From Hyperoodon ampullatus (lineage: Eukaryota > Chordata > Mammalia > Artiodactyla > Ziphiidae): 64,000 nt of DNA. Location: NCBI GenBank assembly GCA_949752795.1, contig OX457057.1, positions 11,770,632 to 11,834,631 on the forward strand. Direction: 5' to 3'. The notes beneath the pieces were generated by a model. It did no database searches, had not been told where the DNA came from, and saw only the letters and a program-made list of their open reading frames with translations. A program made the translations under genes and the position numbers. Position 1 is the first letter of the stretch, and each line of letters starts with the position of its first letter. Positions 26,490 to 40,219 of this stretch are shown in pieces.

Positions 26490-26890
26490 TGTATTTATCG
26501 CTGTGTAACAAGCCACCCCAAAACTTAGCGGCTTCAAACAGCAATTCATTATTCCGCAGAATCTATGGGTTGACCTGGAAGGTTCCTTTGCTCGCGTCCC
26601 CTAGCCTCACTCATGCGGCCTCAGTCAGCCGCTGGCTTGGCCAGTCTGGTGGTCGGTCTCCATTGGCCTCCTTCCCACATCTAGGGCCTCAGCCAGGACG
26701 CCTCGACTGGTAGGCCCCTTTCGGCATGTGGCTTTTCATAACAGCACGGTGGTCTCAGGGTTCCCAGGGGGCCAGAGCAGAAGCTGCACAGCCTGTAAGA
26801 ACTTGCCTGGAGATCATGCAGCATCACTTCCACTCCATTCCGTTGGTTAAAGCAAGTCACGGGGCCAGCCCAGACTAGAGGGTGGGGAAA
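26490..26890 (+). mobile_element. ERVL-type LTR fragment
   Basis: cgctgtgtaacaagccaccc, caaaacttagcggcttcaaa and gaatctatgggttgacctgg belong to the same LTR-like family as 18305-18820, though more diverged downstream. Confidence 0.5.
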
Positions 26891-27084
26891 TAGACCAAAT
26901 GGCAAAACTGCAAAGTATTTGTAGCCATTTTTCAACCTGCCTCAATTTTAATTGGAAATATAGTGCAACCACTGTAATTTTTTATATTTATAGAAAATTT
27001 TTATAAGCCATTTATATTTTTTTCTATTTATAATAGAAATAATTCTTTCTATTTATAAGCCGTTTCTACCCTGACTTGCCAGGA

Positions 27085-27295
27085 CTCCTTCAAGTGACAA
27101 TAAACAAATTAGCTTGAGGGAGAGCATTGATTAGCTCATCTTACTGGAAAATTGAAAGGGCCACTAGCTTCAGGTATGGCTAGATCCAGGAGCTTGAATA
27201 ATGTCATCAGAACACCTCCCCACTACCAACCTCTCCCCTCTGTTTCCCTCAGAGTCTGGCTTTCTACATAAGGCTGGCTTTGTGTGTTAGAAAAG
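27085..27295 (+). repeat. Medium-reiteration repeat (copy C)
   Basis: tcaagtgacaataaacaaat, ggctagatccaggagcttga and aatgtcatcagaacacctcc align with copies A and B. Confidence 0.4.
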
Positions 27296-27534
27296 ACAAA
27301 CTCAGGCCAACAAGCCTACATATTTAAAGTTTATGATCCAAAAGAAGGCAAGATCCTCTCCCTCTGTAATCGATGTGTGAAATCTCTGATTGACCAGCTT
27401 GGGCCACATGCACACGGGGAGGTGGGACAGGAAGGAGCGGGGCGCATGGATGACAGTCCTACCCAGACCCCATGGAAGGAGGAGCGCTCCCTCCAGAAGG
27501 GCAACGGGACCCTCGCCAGGAAAGCAGAACCCAC

Positions 27535-27640
27535 AGCTGTCCACTGCCCTCTGCAAACTTCTTATATTCCAGCACTGGCACAGGGCCTGGCACTTAGTTG
27601 CTGCCCGATGAATGTTTGTTGCACGAAAAATGAATAAGCA
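27535..27640 (+). repeat. L2 LINE 3' end
   Basis: ccagcactggcacagggcct, ggcacttagttgctgcccga and tgaatgtttgttgcacgaaa match the L2 tail in sense. Confidence 0.6.
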
Positions 27641-27644
27641 CCTG

Positions 27645-29028
<1,384 letters not shown>

Positions 29029-29144
29029 TAGAGCCTGGGGGGATCCACCCGGGTAGTTAGAAATGGGCAGTCAGCACAGCATGGTGAAGAGTGCAGATCC
29101 AGGGAGTGGAGGGTTGGCAAGTTTCTAGCCTTGTAAGAACAATA

Positions 29145-29206
29145 TTAGATTTGATTAAGTGCCTACCATGTTCAGGCCCCAGTGCAGGTGCTTTGGGTGC
29201 ATTAAC

Positions 29207-29237
<31 letters not shown>

Positions 29238-29700
29238 GTTTATTTCTTTATGGCTGCATTGGGTCTTCATTGCTGTGCACGGGCTTTCTCTACTTGCAGT
29301 GAGCAGGGGCTACTCTTCACTGCGGTGCGTGGGCTTCTCATTGCAGTGGCTTCTCTTGCTGCAGAGCATGGGCTTCAGTAGTTGCAGCATGAGGGCTTCA
29401 GTAGCTGTGGCTCGCGGACTCTAGAGTGCAGGCTCAGTAGTTGTGGCCCACAGGCTTAGTTTCTCCACGGCATGTGGGATAATCCTGGACCAGGGCTCGA
29501 ACTCGTGTCCCCTGTATTGGCAGGCAGATTCTTAACCACTGCACCATGAGGGAAGTTCCCTCATTAGCTATTTAAACCTCAGTTTTCTGACAGATGCCAT
29601 TCTACAGATGAGGAGACTGAGGCACGCTCAGAGATGCCCAGGGGCTTGGTACAGCTCGCACAGCAAGTGAGAGGCAGTGATGTCATTTGGGCTCAGCTCT
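29145..29700 (-). repeat. MIR SINE split by a CHR-2 SINE
   Basis: taccatgttcaggccccagt (left) and tctacagatgaggagactga (right) are the two halves of an antisense MIR separated by the SINE at 29205-29562. Confidence 0.6.
29205..29562 (-). repeat. CHR-2 SINE
   Basis: Antisense: (attt)n, tggctgcattgggtcttcat, repeated cagtagttg motifs, ending caccatgagggaagttccct. It lies 240 bp after the W4 donor. Confidence 0.88.
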
Positions 29701-31025
29701 GCCACCTTGTACACCTCATGCTTTCACACCCACTTTGCATTTCCACCCAACTCCTGTCGCTTCAGTGACCACTTCTCACACCCACCCGGACCCAGCCAGA
29801 AAGAGCTGGAGATGGGGAGAAGGAACCCCACAGTGTTCCAAACACTGAGGCCTTTATCAAACCCTGAAGGCAGCTGCTGGTTCACTTATAGGGAATTTCA
29901 CCAAAAATTCTCCACCCAGAATGTCTGGATTTACCAGTCAACTTCCTTCCTCCTGAAACTAAATCCAAAAAAGAAAAAAAAAATTTTTTAAGTTTTAAAG
30001 AACTACTTTAAAATTGGCCACTGATCTTGTACATGAATTATATCTCAACAAAGTTGATAAAAAAGCAATTAGTCATTGATGAATTTTGGCCTCAGTGCAT
30101 AATTCTGCTTAAAACTGTAGTCAGATTTGGTTCAGCATGGTGGAGTAGAAGGACATGCTCTCACTCCCTCTTTCGAGAACACTGGAATCACAACTAACTG
30201 CAGAAAATCGACAGGAAGACACTGGAACTCACCAAAAAAGATACCCCACATGCAAAGACAAAGGAGAAGGCACAATGAGACAGTAGGAGGGGCGCAATCC
30301 CAATAAAATCAAATCCCATAACTGCTGGGTGGGTGACTCACAAACTGGAGAACACTTATACCACAGAAGTCCACCCACTGGAGTGAAGGTTCTGAGCCCC
30401 ACGTCGGGCTTCCCAACCTGGGGGTCTGGCAATGGGAGGAGGAATTCCTAGAGACTCAGACTTTGAAGGCTAGTGGGATTTGATTGCAGGACTTTGGCAG
30501 GACTGGGGGAAAGAGAGATTCCACTCTTGGAGGGCACACACAAAGTAGTGTGTGCATTGGGACCCAGGGGAAGGAGCAGTGACCCCCATAGGAGACTGAA
30601 CCAGATCTACCTGCTAGTGTTGGAGGGTCTCCTGCAGAGGCGGGGGGCAGCTGTGGCTCACCAAGGGACAAGGACACTGGCAGCAGAAGTTCTGGGAAGT
30701 ATTCCTTGGCATGAGCCCTCCCAGAGTCTGCCATTAGCCCCACCAAAGAGCCTGGGTAGGCTCCAGTGTTGGGTGGCTTCAGGCCAAACAACTAACAGGG
30801 AGGGAACCTAGACCCGCCCATCAGCAGACAAGCAGATTAAAGTTTTACTGAGCTCTGCCCACCAATGACACAGCCAGCTCTACCCACCACCAGTCCCTCC
30901 TATCAGGAAACTTCCACAAGCCTCTTAGATAGCCTCATCCACCAGAGGGCAGACAGCAGCAGCAAGAAGAACTACAATCCTGCAGCCTGTGGAACAAAAA
31001 CCATATTCACAGAAAGACAGACAAG

Positions 31026-31923
31026 ATGAAAATGCAGAGGGCTATGTACCAGATGAAGGAACAAGATAAAACCCCAGAAAAACAACTAAATGAAATGGAG
31101 ATAGGCAACCTTCCAGAAAAAGAATTCAGAAGAATGATAGTGAAGATGATCCTGGACGTCAGAAAAAGAATGGAGGCAAAGATCGAGAAGATGCAAGAAA
31201 CGTTTAACAGAGATCTAGAAGAATTCAAGAACAAGCAAACAGAGATGAACAATACAATAACTGAAAAAAAAAAAACACACTAGAAGGAATCAATAGAATA
31301 ACTGAGGCAAAAGAACGGATAAGTGACCTGGAAAACAGAATGGTGGAATTCACTGCTGCGGAACAGAATAAAGACAAAAGAATGAAAAGAAATGAAGACA
31401 GCTTAAGAGACCTCTGGGACAACATTAAACACAACAACGTTCACATTATACAGGTCCCAGAAGGAGAAGAGAGAGAGAAAGGACCCGAGAAGATATTGAA
31501 GAGATTATAGTCCAAAACTTCCCTAACATCGGAAAGGAAATAGCCACCCAAGTCCAGGAAGCACAGAGAGTCCCATACAGGAGAAACCCAAGGAGAAACA
31601 CACCGAGACACATAGTAATCAAATTGGCAAAAATTAAAGAAAAATTATTGACAGCAGCAAGGGAAAAATGACAAATAACATACAAGGGAACTCCCAGAAG
31701 TTTAACAGATGATTTCTCAGCAGAAACTCTACCAACCAGAAGGGAGTGGCATGATATACTTAAAGTGATGAAAGGGAAGAACCTACAACCAAGATTACTC
31801 TACCCAGCAAGGATCTCATTGAGATTCGATGGAGAAATCAAAAGCTTTACAGACAAGCAAAAGCTAAGAGAATTCAGCACCACCAAACCAGCTCTACAAC
31901 AAATGTTAAAGGAACTTCTCTAA
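31026..31923 (+). pseudogene. L1 ORF1 remnant (RNA-binding chaperone)
   Basis: It starts MKMQRAMYQMKEQDKTPEKQ and has a Lys/Glu-rich coiled-coil beginning. The frame is lost at an A-run near 31265, followed by a stop. The remainder is recognisable in other frames to the taa at 31921, including another in-frame stop near 31669. In intact L1s this protein coats L1 RNA. Confidence 0.85.
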
Positions 31924-31981
31924 GTGGGAAACACAAGAGAAGAAAAGGACCTACAAAAACAAACCCAAAACAATTAAGAAA

Positions 31982-34900
31982 ATGGTCATAGGAACACACA
32001 TATCGATAATTACCTTAAAAGTGAATGGATTAAATGCTCCAACCAAAAGACACAGGGTTGCTGAAAGGATACAGAAACAAGACCCATCTATATGCTATCT
32101 ACAGGAGACCCACTTCAGACCTAGGGACACATACAGACTGAAAGTGAGGGGATGGAAAAAGATATTCCATGCAAATGGAAATCAAAGGAAAGCTGGAGTA
32201 GCAATACTCATATCAGATAAAATAGACTTTAAAATAAAGAATGTTACAAGAGACAAGGAAGGACACTACGTAATGATCAAGGGATCAATCCAAGAAGAAG
32301 ATATAACAATTATAAATATATATGCACCCAACATAGGAGCACCTCAATACAAAAGGCAACTGCTAACAGCTCTAAAAGAGGAAATCAACAGTAACACAAT
32401 AATAGTGGGGGACTTGAACACCTCACTTACACCAATGGATAGATCATCCAAAGAGAAAATTAATAAGGAAACACAAGCTTTAAATGACACAATAGACCAG
32501 ATAGATTTAATTGATATTTGTAGGACATTCCATCCTAAAACAGCAGATTACACTTTCTTCTCAAGTGCGCACGGAACATTTTCTAGGATAGATCACATCT
32601 TGGGTCACAAATCAAGCCTCAGGAAATTTAAGAAAATTAAAATCATATCAAGCATCTTTTCTGACCACAGTGCTATGAGATTAGAAATGAATTACAGGGA
32701 AAAACCTGTAAAAAACACAAACACATGGAGGCTAAACAGTACGTTACTAAATAACCAAGAGATCACTGAAAAAATCAAAGAGGAAATCAAAACATACCTA
32801 AGACAAATGACAATGAAAACACGACGATCCAAAAAAAAAAAAAAAAAAAAGAAAACACGACGATCCAAAACCTATGGGATGCCGCAAAAGCATCCCACTG
32901 TTCTAAGAGGGAAGTTCATAGCTATACAAGCCTACCTCAAGAAACAAGAAAAATCTCAAATAAACAATCTAACGTTACACCTAAAGGAACTAGAGAAAGA
33001 AGAACAAACAAAACCCAAAGTTAGCAGAAGGAAAGAAATCATAAAGATCAGAGCAGAAATAAATGAAATAGAAACAAAGAAAACAATCGCAAAGATCAAT
33101 AAAACTAAAAGCTGGTTCTTTGAGAAGTTAAACAAAATTGATAAAGCATTAGCCAGACTCATCAAGAAAAAGAGGGAGAGGACTCCAATCAATAAAATTA
33201 GAAAGGAAAAAGAAGTTACAACAGACACCGCAGAAATACAAAGCATCCTAAGAGACAACTACAAGCAACTCTATGGCAATAAAATGGACAACCTGGAAGA
33301 CACGAACAAATTCTTAGAAAGTTATAACCTTTCAAGTCTGAACCAGGAAGAAATAGAAAATATGAACAGACCAATCACAAGTAATGAAATTGAAAGTGTG
33401 ATTAAAAATCTTCCAACAAACAGAAGTCCAGGACCAGAAGGCTTCACAGGTGAATTCTATCAAACATTTAGAGACGAGCTAACACCCATCCTTCTCAAAC
33501 TCTTCCAAAAAATTGCAGAGGAAGGAACACTCCCAAACTCATTCTCTGAGGCCACCATCACCCTGATACCAAAACCAGACAAAGATACTACAAAAAAAGA
33601 AAATTACAGACCAATATCACTGATGAATATTGATGCAAAAATCCTCAACAAAATACTAGCAAACAGAATCCAACAACACATGAAAAGGATCATACACCAT
33701 GATCAAGTGGGATTTATCCCAAAGAGGCAAGGATTCTTCAATATATGCAAATCAATCAATGTGATACACCATATAAACAAATTGAAAAAGAAAAACCATA
33801 TGATCATCTCAATGGATGCAGAAAAAGCTTTTGACAAAATTCAACACTGATTTATGATAAAACTCTCCAGAAAGTGGGCATAGAGGGAACCTACTTCAAC
33901 ATAGTAAAGGCTAAATATGACAAAGCCACAGCAAACATCATTCTCAATGGTGAAAAACTCAAAGCATTTCCTCTAAGATCAGGAAGAAGACAAGGATGTC
34001 CACTCTCACTACTATTCTTCAACATAGTTTTGGAAGTCCTAGCCACAGCAATCAGTGAAGAAAAAGCAATAAAACGAATACAAGTTGAAAAAGAAGTAAG
34101 ACTGCCACTGTTTGCAGATGACAGGATACTCTACAGAGAGAATCCTAAAGATGCCACCAGAAATCTACTAGAGCTAATCAATGAACTTGGTAAAGTTGCA
34201 GGACACAAAATGAATGCACAGAAATATCTTGCATTCCTATACACTAGTGATGAAAAATCTGAAAGAGAAATTAAGGAAACACTCCCATGTACCACTGCAA
34301 CCAAAAAATAAAATACCTAGGAATAAACCTACCTAGGGAGACAAAGACCTGTATGCAGAAAACTGTAAGACACTGATGAAAGCAATTAAAGATGATAGCA
34401 ACAGATGGAGAGATATACCATGTTCTTCGTTTGGAAGCATCAATATTGTGAAAATGACACTACTACCCAAAGCAATCTACAGATTCAGTGCAATCCCTAT
34501 CAAATTACCAATGGCATTTTTTAGAGAACTAGAACAAAAAAGCTTAAAATTTGTGTGGAGACACAAAAGACCCCGAATAGCCAAAGCAGTCTTGAGGGAA
34601 AAAAACGGAGCTGGAGGAATCAGACTCCCTAACTTCAGCCTATACTACAAAGCCACAGTAATCAAGACAATATGGTACTGGCACAAAAACAGAAATATAG
34701 GTCAATGGAACAGAATAGAAAGCCCAGAGATAAACCCACACACCTATGGTCAACTAATCTATGACAAAGGAGGCAAGGATATACCATGGAAAAAAGACAG
34801 TCTCTTCAATAAGTGGTGCTGGGAAAACTGGACAGCTACATGTAAAAGAATGAAATTAGAACACTCCCTAACGCCATACACAAAAATAAACTCAAAACGG

Positions 34901-35833
34901 ATTAGAGACCTAAATGTAAGACCAGACACTCTAAAATTCTTAGAGGAAAACATAGGAAGAACATTCTTTGACATAAATCACAGCAAGATATTTTTTGATC
35001 CACTTCCTAGAGTAATGGAAATAAATACCAAAATAAACAAATAGGACCTAATGAAACTTCAAAGCTTTTGCACAGCAAAGGAAACCATAAACAAGATGAA
35101 AAGACAACCCTCAGAATGGGGGAAAATATTTGCAAAGGAAGCAACTGACAAATGATTAATATCCAAAATATATAAAGAGCTCATGCAGCTCAATATTAAA
35201 AAAACAAACAACCGAATCCAAAAATGTGCAGAATACCTAAATAGACGTGTCTCCAAAGAAGATATACCGCTGGCCAAGAAGCACATGAAAAGCTGCTCAA
35301 CATCATTAATTATTAGAGAAATGCAAATCAAAACTGCAATGAGGTATCACCTCACACCAGTTAGAATGGGCATCATCAGAAAATCTACAAACAACAAATG
35401 CTGGAGAAGGTGTGGAGAAAAGGGGACCGTCTTGCACTGTTGGTGGGAATGTAAATTGATAGAGCCACTATGGAGAACAGTATGGAGGTTCCTTAAAAAA
35501 CTAAAAATAGAATGACCATAGGACCCAGAAATCCCACTACTGGGCATATACCCAGAGAAAACCATAATTCAAAAAGCCACATGCACCCCAATGTTCATTG
35601 CAGGACTATTTACAATAGCCAGATCATGGAAGCAACCTAAATGCCCATCGACGGACGAATGGTTAAAGAGGAAGTGGTACATATATACAATGGAATATTA
35701 CTCAGCCATAAAAAGGAACAAAATTGGGTCATTTGTAGAGACGTGGATGCATCTAGAGACTGTCATACAGAGTGAAGTAAGTCAGAAAGAGAAGAACAAA
35801 TATCCTATATTAACGCATATATGTGGACCCTAG
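31982..35833 (+). pseudogene. L1 ORF2 remnant (endonuclease + reverse transcriptase)
   Basis: The first open part (31982-33850, 622 codons) carries the AP-type endonuclease: an N-terminal [22 protein letters not shown] and SDH motifs. It continues into the RT start. A one-base loss after 33850 moves the reading frame; the RT catalytic FADD box is at 34111-34122 (followed by Arg rather than Met). Frame returns near 34320, with stops at about 35042 (Trp to stop) and 35513. The C-terminal Cys-rich tail is recognisable at 35183-35833. It cannot make an intact protein. Confidence 0.9.
32815..32866 (+). repeat. Poly(A)-only insertion with 16-bp target duplication
   Basis: gaaaacacgacgatcc occurs at 32815-32830 and again at 32851-32866, with exactly 20 A between. 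This adds 36 bp and so kept the L1 ORF2 frame. Confidence 0.75.
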
Positions 35834-36304
35834 AAAAATGGTAAAGATGAACCAGTTTGCAGAGCAGAAATTGAGACACACATGTAGAGAACAAACGTAT
35901 GGACACCAAGGGGGGATAGCGGCAGGGGGTGGTGGTGGTGGTATGATGAATTGAGAGATTGGGATTTACATGTATACACTGATGTATAAATAAATAAAAT
36001 ATAAAATATATAAATATATAAAATATATAAATAAATAAATAAACATTTTCAAAAAGGAGAGAGGAAAAAAAAAAAACGTAGTCAATACTTGGGGGCCTTT
36101 GTTCTCTTGTTCTCTGTTTACTGTCTTTCCCTCTGTAACCGATTCTAGGTACACAGTTTCAATCCTAGAAATGGTGCTCTAGAAAGGACACAGATTGTGT
36201 ATGGTGAACCTAGGAGATTCTAGCAGGAAACTGTTAGCTCCATGAAGGCAAAGGTTGGGCACAGTAACCTTCTAGAACTCTGTTAGGACCGTGTCTGTTT
36301 GTTT

Positions 36305-36485
36305 GTTCTGTATTCATCCATCCATCCATCCATTCATTCATCCAAATAAATATTTTGTGGGGCCTATCCCATGCCATGCCCTCTTCCAGGCTCTGAGAAT
36401 TCAGCAGAGAACAAGACAGACATGATCCTTCCCCCTGTTATGCTCTAGTGAGGGAGACAGAATAAACAAGTCAACAAATACATGC
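36305..36485 (-). repeat. L2 LINE 3' end
   Basis: A (catc)n/(catt)n start, ccaaataaatattttgtggg, tcttccaggctctgagaatt and gagggagacagaataaacaa match the complement of L2. Confidence 0.65.
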
Positions 36486-36741
36486 TCTAATATTTAAATG
36501 AACTAATGACTCTCCTTCAAACCTGGTTTTGAAAAAACAATGAAAGTAACAGGTCCTATAGGAATTATTAGTGCAAACAGCTACCTTGACATGTAGCTGA
36601 CACATTAATGAGCATCTTTTTCTTCAACTGAACCCAATTTTGCTGAAATATTCCTTTCAGTTATTCTCCCATTTCAGAGCTTTCCTGAGAAAATGACATG
36701 TCTTTTTCAGGTACATGGATGAGGCTGAATTATTCCCACAT

Positions 36742-36868
36742 ACCTTTTTTTTTTTTGGCCATACAACGCAGCTTGCAGGATCTTAGTTCCCTGACCAGAG
36801 ATGAAACCCAGGCCTCCAGCAGTGGAAGCACAGAGTCCTAACCACTGGACTGCCAGGGAATTCCCCAC
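36742..36868 (-). repeat. Short tRNA-derived SINE (CHR-related)
   Basis: Antisense short form: gcagcttgcaggatcttagt, ttccctgaccagagatgaaa, ending ctgccagggaattcccca. Confidence 0.82.
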
Positions 36869-36869
36869 A

Positions 36870-38465
36870 TACCTTTTTTTAAATAATTGAAATATATTTG
36901 ACATAGAATATTATATAATTTCCACATATCTTTGAATATCAGCTGGCCCCAATTTGAGTTTTATTTAAAGTGGCTGCCGATATCTGGGGGAAAAACTGTT
37001 TTTTTACAAAGAAATTATCTAGAAATAATTACACTGATGCATCATGCTGTTGCCTCCCCTACCCCTGGAGCTTCACTTATAACTGAAGAAGAATATTTTA
37101 TAGCAAGGCATATATGAACCAGAGGCTCCATCGGTTTGAACTCAAATCGAGTTTCATCCACTGACATTTTAGTTTCTTAACTATTCTACTGCCTGCAGAG
37201 CATTCCACCAGAAGTGTAAGCCACATGGCAGGTTGATTTATGGTTCTGATTACTTATGTGTTTTCCCTGGTCCCCGAATGTGTGTGCATAATGATTTGCT
37301 CTCAGAGATCTTCGATCTGCTACAGTATCACTAGAAAATTCTTACCTCCATGTGCTCTTACACGCCTGTGCTAATTAGAAGCCAAATTATCATCCTGAAA
37401 CAATCACTCCTCCTAGCACTCTTAACTTTCTTATGATTCAGTGCCCATTTTATTACACAGCTTAACAGACATTAAACATCTTGGAATTTATGCCATTACA
37501 AACAATATGGATATTTATTTTGATAGTAAAAGTATCAAAGAGGTTTGAAGACTCTTTGGAGTTTTCCAGCAATCCGAAATCCTAAAACCCTGACACTCAG
37601 ATTGAAATATTTTCAATCTGCCAAAACCACTGGAGTCTTAGAGGGGAACGTACGTTTTCCCTTCTGGAAGTTTGTCTCTGTGTGTTCTATCTCTGGTATC
37701 ATGCAAATAAAAGCATTAAGCTGAGAAGAGCTTACAAACACTTTCAGTGTTCCAAGGACCTTTTATGGAAAAGTTGTATTTCCCCCCAACAGAGAAAAGT
37801 AAAATGTGAAATAATTTTTTTACTCAATGTTTCCAAAGCACAAACATGCAAAAGTATAGCCTTGGGGAGAGTGGGGGTCAGAGTGGCCTGTGTCCCCGCA
37901 ACTTCCAGCATAGACCCTCCCAATAATGTCTCAGGTGCCCCAGGGAAAAAGTAAGTGTAACTGCCCCAAATGTCCTAGACTCTGAACCATGATGGTGCAT
38001 GAAACGAGTCAGAAATCTTGTGAGACCTTGACGCTTCTGTTAATTCTACCAGAGTAATAATGACAAGATTTCCAAGGACACAAACCAAGACCAAAGGCTG
38101 TGAGCGCCATCTGGTGGCCATATCAGCACGCCCGAACTCCATCTCCTGGGCATGCCCACCACCTCCCCCCAATCTTTTTTTTTTTTTTTTTTTTTTTTGT
38201 TTAGTGTGATGCCTGCAACCTGGTCTGATGGTAAACAGGGAAATTCCTGTATTTCTTCTTTTGGAGGGATTATTTTTATTTAAGATACTGAGTCTCTATT
38301 TACTCTTATAACAGTTATTTTTAATTTAATGCACGTTTTTAAGTTTAAAAAGGGAGCTGCTTCTACGAAAAATGCTAAGAAATTATAGTGGGGCTAGCCA
38401 AGAGACATGGGAAAAATAGTGAAAGTGGTATATGAATGACTGGAGTTTAGGAACTCTCTTCGGGT
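36870..38465. other. Intron sequence without recognised features
   Basis: Mostly unique-looking. A T-run of about 23 lies at 38177-38200. Confidence 0.5.
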
Positions 38466-38468
38466 GGG

Positions 38469-38634
38469 GTTGCCAGATAAAGTAAGGACACCCAGTTAAA
38501 TTTGAATTTTAGAATTTCGTTTTAGTGTGTGTCCCAAATATTGCATGGGACACACTTGCACTAAAATATTATTCATTATCTGAAATCCTATTTTAAGTGA
38601 ACATCCTTTCTCCCCCCCCTAAATCTGGCAAACT
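38469..38634. repeat. Palindromic MITE, copy 2
   Basis: Same family as 2089-2303: gttgccagataaagtaagga at one end, aaatctggcaaac at the other. The centre is a strong hairpin: tgtgtgtccca, a short loop, then tgggacacac. Confidence 0.75.
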
Positions 38635-38661
38635 TACCTTAGGAGAACAAAGAAATTGCAC

Positions 38662-38935
38662 CCAGGAGTTCCCTGGTGGCACAGTGGTTAGGAATCCGCC
38701 TGCCAGTTCAGGGGACATGGGATCGAGCCCTGGTCCGGGAAGATCCCACATGCCGTGGAGCATCTAAGCCTGTGCACCACAACTACTGAGCCCTCGTGCC
38801 ACAACTACTGAAGCCCGTGTGCTTAGAGCCCATGCTCTGCAACAAGAGAAGGCGCTGCAATAAGCCTATGCACTGCAACAAAGACCCAACGCAGCCAAAA
38901 ATAAATAAATAAATAAATAAAATTTATTTTTTAAA
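38662..38935 (+). repeat. CHR-2 SINE
   Basis: Sense: ggagttccctggtggcacag, gatcgagccctggtccggga, caccacaactactgagccct, with an aaataaataaataaa tail. Confidence 0.9.
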
Positions 38936-38999
38936 AAAGAAAAGAAATTGCATCCTTCTCCTTGTCACTTCCGTTTTGATCTATCAAAACAAGCTATTG

Positions 39000-39212
39000 G
39001 GGCTTCCCTGGTGGTGCAGTGGTTGACAGTCCGCCTGCCGATGCAGGGGACGCAGGTTCGTGCCCTGGTCTGGGAAGATCCCACATGCTGCGGAGCGGCT
39101 GGGCCCGTGGGCCATGGCCACTGAGCCTGCACGTCCGGAGCTTGTGCTCCGCAACAGGAGAGGCCACAACAGTGAGAAGCCCGCGTACAGCAAAAAAAAA
39201 AAAAAAAAAAAA
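39000..39212 (+). repeat. CHR-1 SINE
   Basis: Sense: ggcttccctggtggtgcagt, gccatggccactgagcctgc, gagaggccacaacagtgaga, ending in a pure A-run of about 22. Confidence 0.93.
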
Positions 39213-39651
39213 ACAAGCTAGCTCTTGTCCTGTCTACGGATTGCGTGGCATTTATGCCCCAATAAACGTGTCCCTGTGGGAGTACTGAGGCCTGACATCT
39301 GAAAAATCACAGGGCAAAGGCCCACAGTGCACCTTGAGGTGGGAATGTCCGGGCCACTCAGAACAAGCAGTCTGGCCACATCAGACCGAGAGGGAGGGGG
39401 TTCCTGGCCCAGCTCTCTTTCCCAGCCTCTCGGGTACCTGTTCTGTGGAGGCCGAGGCCTGGCAGCTACTTTCGGGCCCTTACCAACGTTGCATTTGATG
39501 GAGAGCCTTCCACACCCCACATGTAGACCTAGACCCCTGGAGGGGGGCCCACCATGAGGGGGCTCTGAGCCATGGACTTAGAGGGTGCTCACAGCAGCCA
39601 TAGATAGAGCTGGACTGTGGTGCTCCCACCCACGATTCCTGTATTTCCTGT

Positions 39652-39858
39652 TGTTTTTTTTTTTGTGGTACACATGCCTCTCACTGTTGTGGCCTCTCCC
39701 ATTGCGGAGCACAGGCTCCGGATGCGCAGGCTCGGCGGCCATGGCCCACAGACCCAACCGCACCGCGGCATGTGGGATCTTCCCGGACTGGGGCACGAAC
39801 CCGCATCCCCTGCATCGGCAGGCGGACTCTCACCCACCTCGTCACCAGGGAAGCCCCT
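39652..39858 (-). repeat. CHR-1 SINE
   Basis: Antisense: T-run, gcctctcactgttgtggcct, gagcacaggctccggatgcg, ending caccagggaagccc. Confidence 0.92.
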
Positions 39859-39988
39859 GTATTTCATCTTAATAACAACCACACTGGCGTTTAAGTGAGC
39901 CTGGCAAGGCTTACAAATGCACACATAAAGAATACCAACTACCTTCCCCAGAGACGGACGAGGGAAGCTGAAGCTAAAACACCCCGTG

Positions 39989-40219
39989 AGGGTTTCCCTG
40001 GTGGCGCAGTGGTTGAGAGTCCGCCTGCCGATGCAGGGGACACGGGTTCGTGCCCCGATCCGGGAAGATCCCACATGCTGCAGAGTGGCTGGGCCCCTGA
40101 GCCATGGTCGCTGAGCCTGCGCGACCGGAGCCTGTGCTCCGCAATGGGAGAGGCCACAACAGTGAGAGGCCCGGGTACTGCAAAAAAAAAAAACAAAATA
40201 AACCCAAAACAAAAGAAAA
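39989..40219 (+). repeat. CHR-1 SINE with intact target duplication
   Basis: Sense: tttccctggtggcgcagtgg through gagaggccacaacagtgaga plus an A-rich tail. The flanks aaaacaccccgtg at 39976-39988 and 40220-40232 are identical, so it is comparatively young. Confidence 0.95.

Larger units (their letters stand above)
30131..36072 (+). mobile_element. Full-length cetartiodactyl L1, coding parts broken
   Basis: About 5.9 kb in sense orientation in intron W4-W5: 5' UTR (30131-31025), ORF1 region (31026-31923), ORF2 region (31982-35833), 3' UTR and A-rich end (to 36072). It is flanked by a diverged ~20-bp duplication, aaaactgtagtcagatttgg at 30111-30130 and aaaacgtagtcaatacttgg at 36073-36092. The left copy is preceded by ctt, i.e. 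an L1 endonuclease TT/AAAA site. Several frameshifts and stops make it non-autonomous now. Confidence 0.93.

Noticed and set aside
31982..33850. A working 622-residue gene
   Set aside because: It is the N-terminal piece of L1 ORF2; the full reading region is broken several times.
39000..40219. tRNA-like A/B boxes as tRNA genes
   Set aside because: They are the heads of tRNA-derived SINEs; no complete cloverleaf with acceptor stem.
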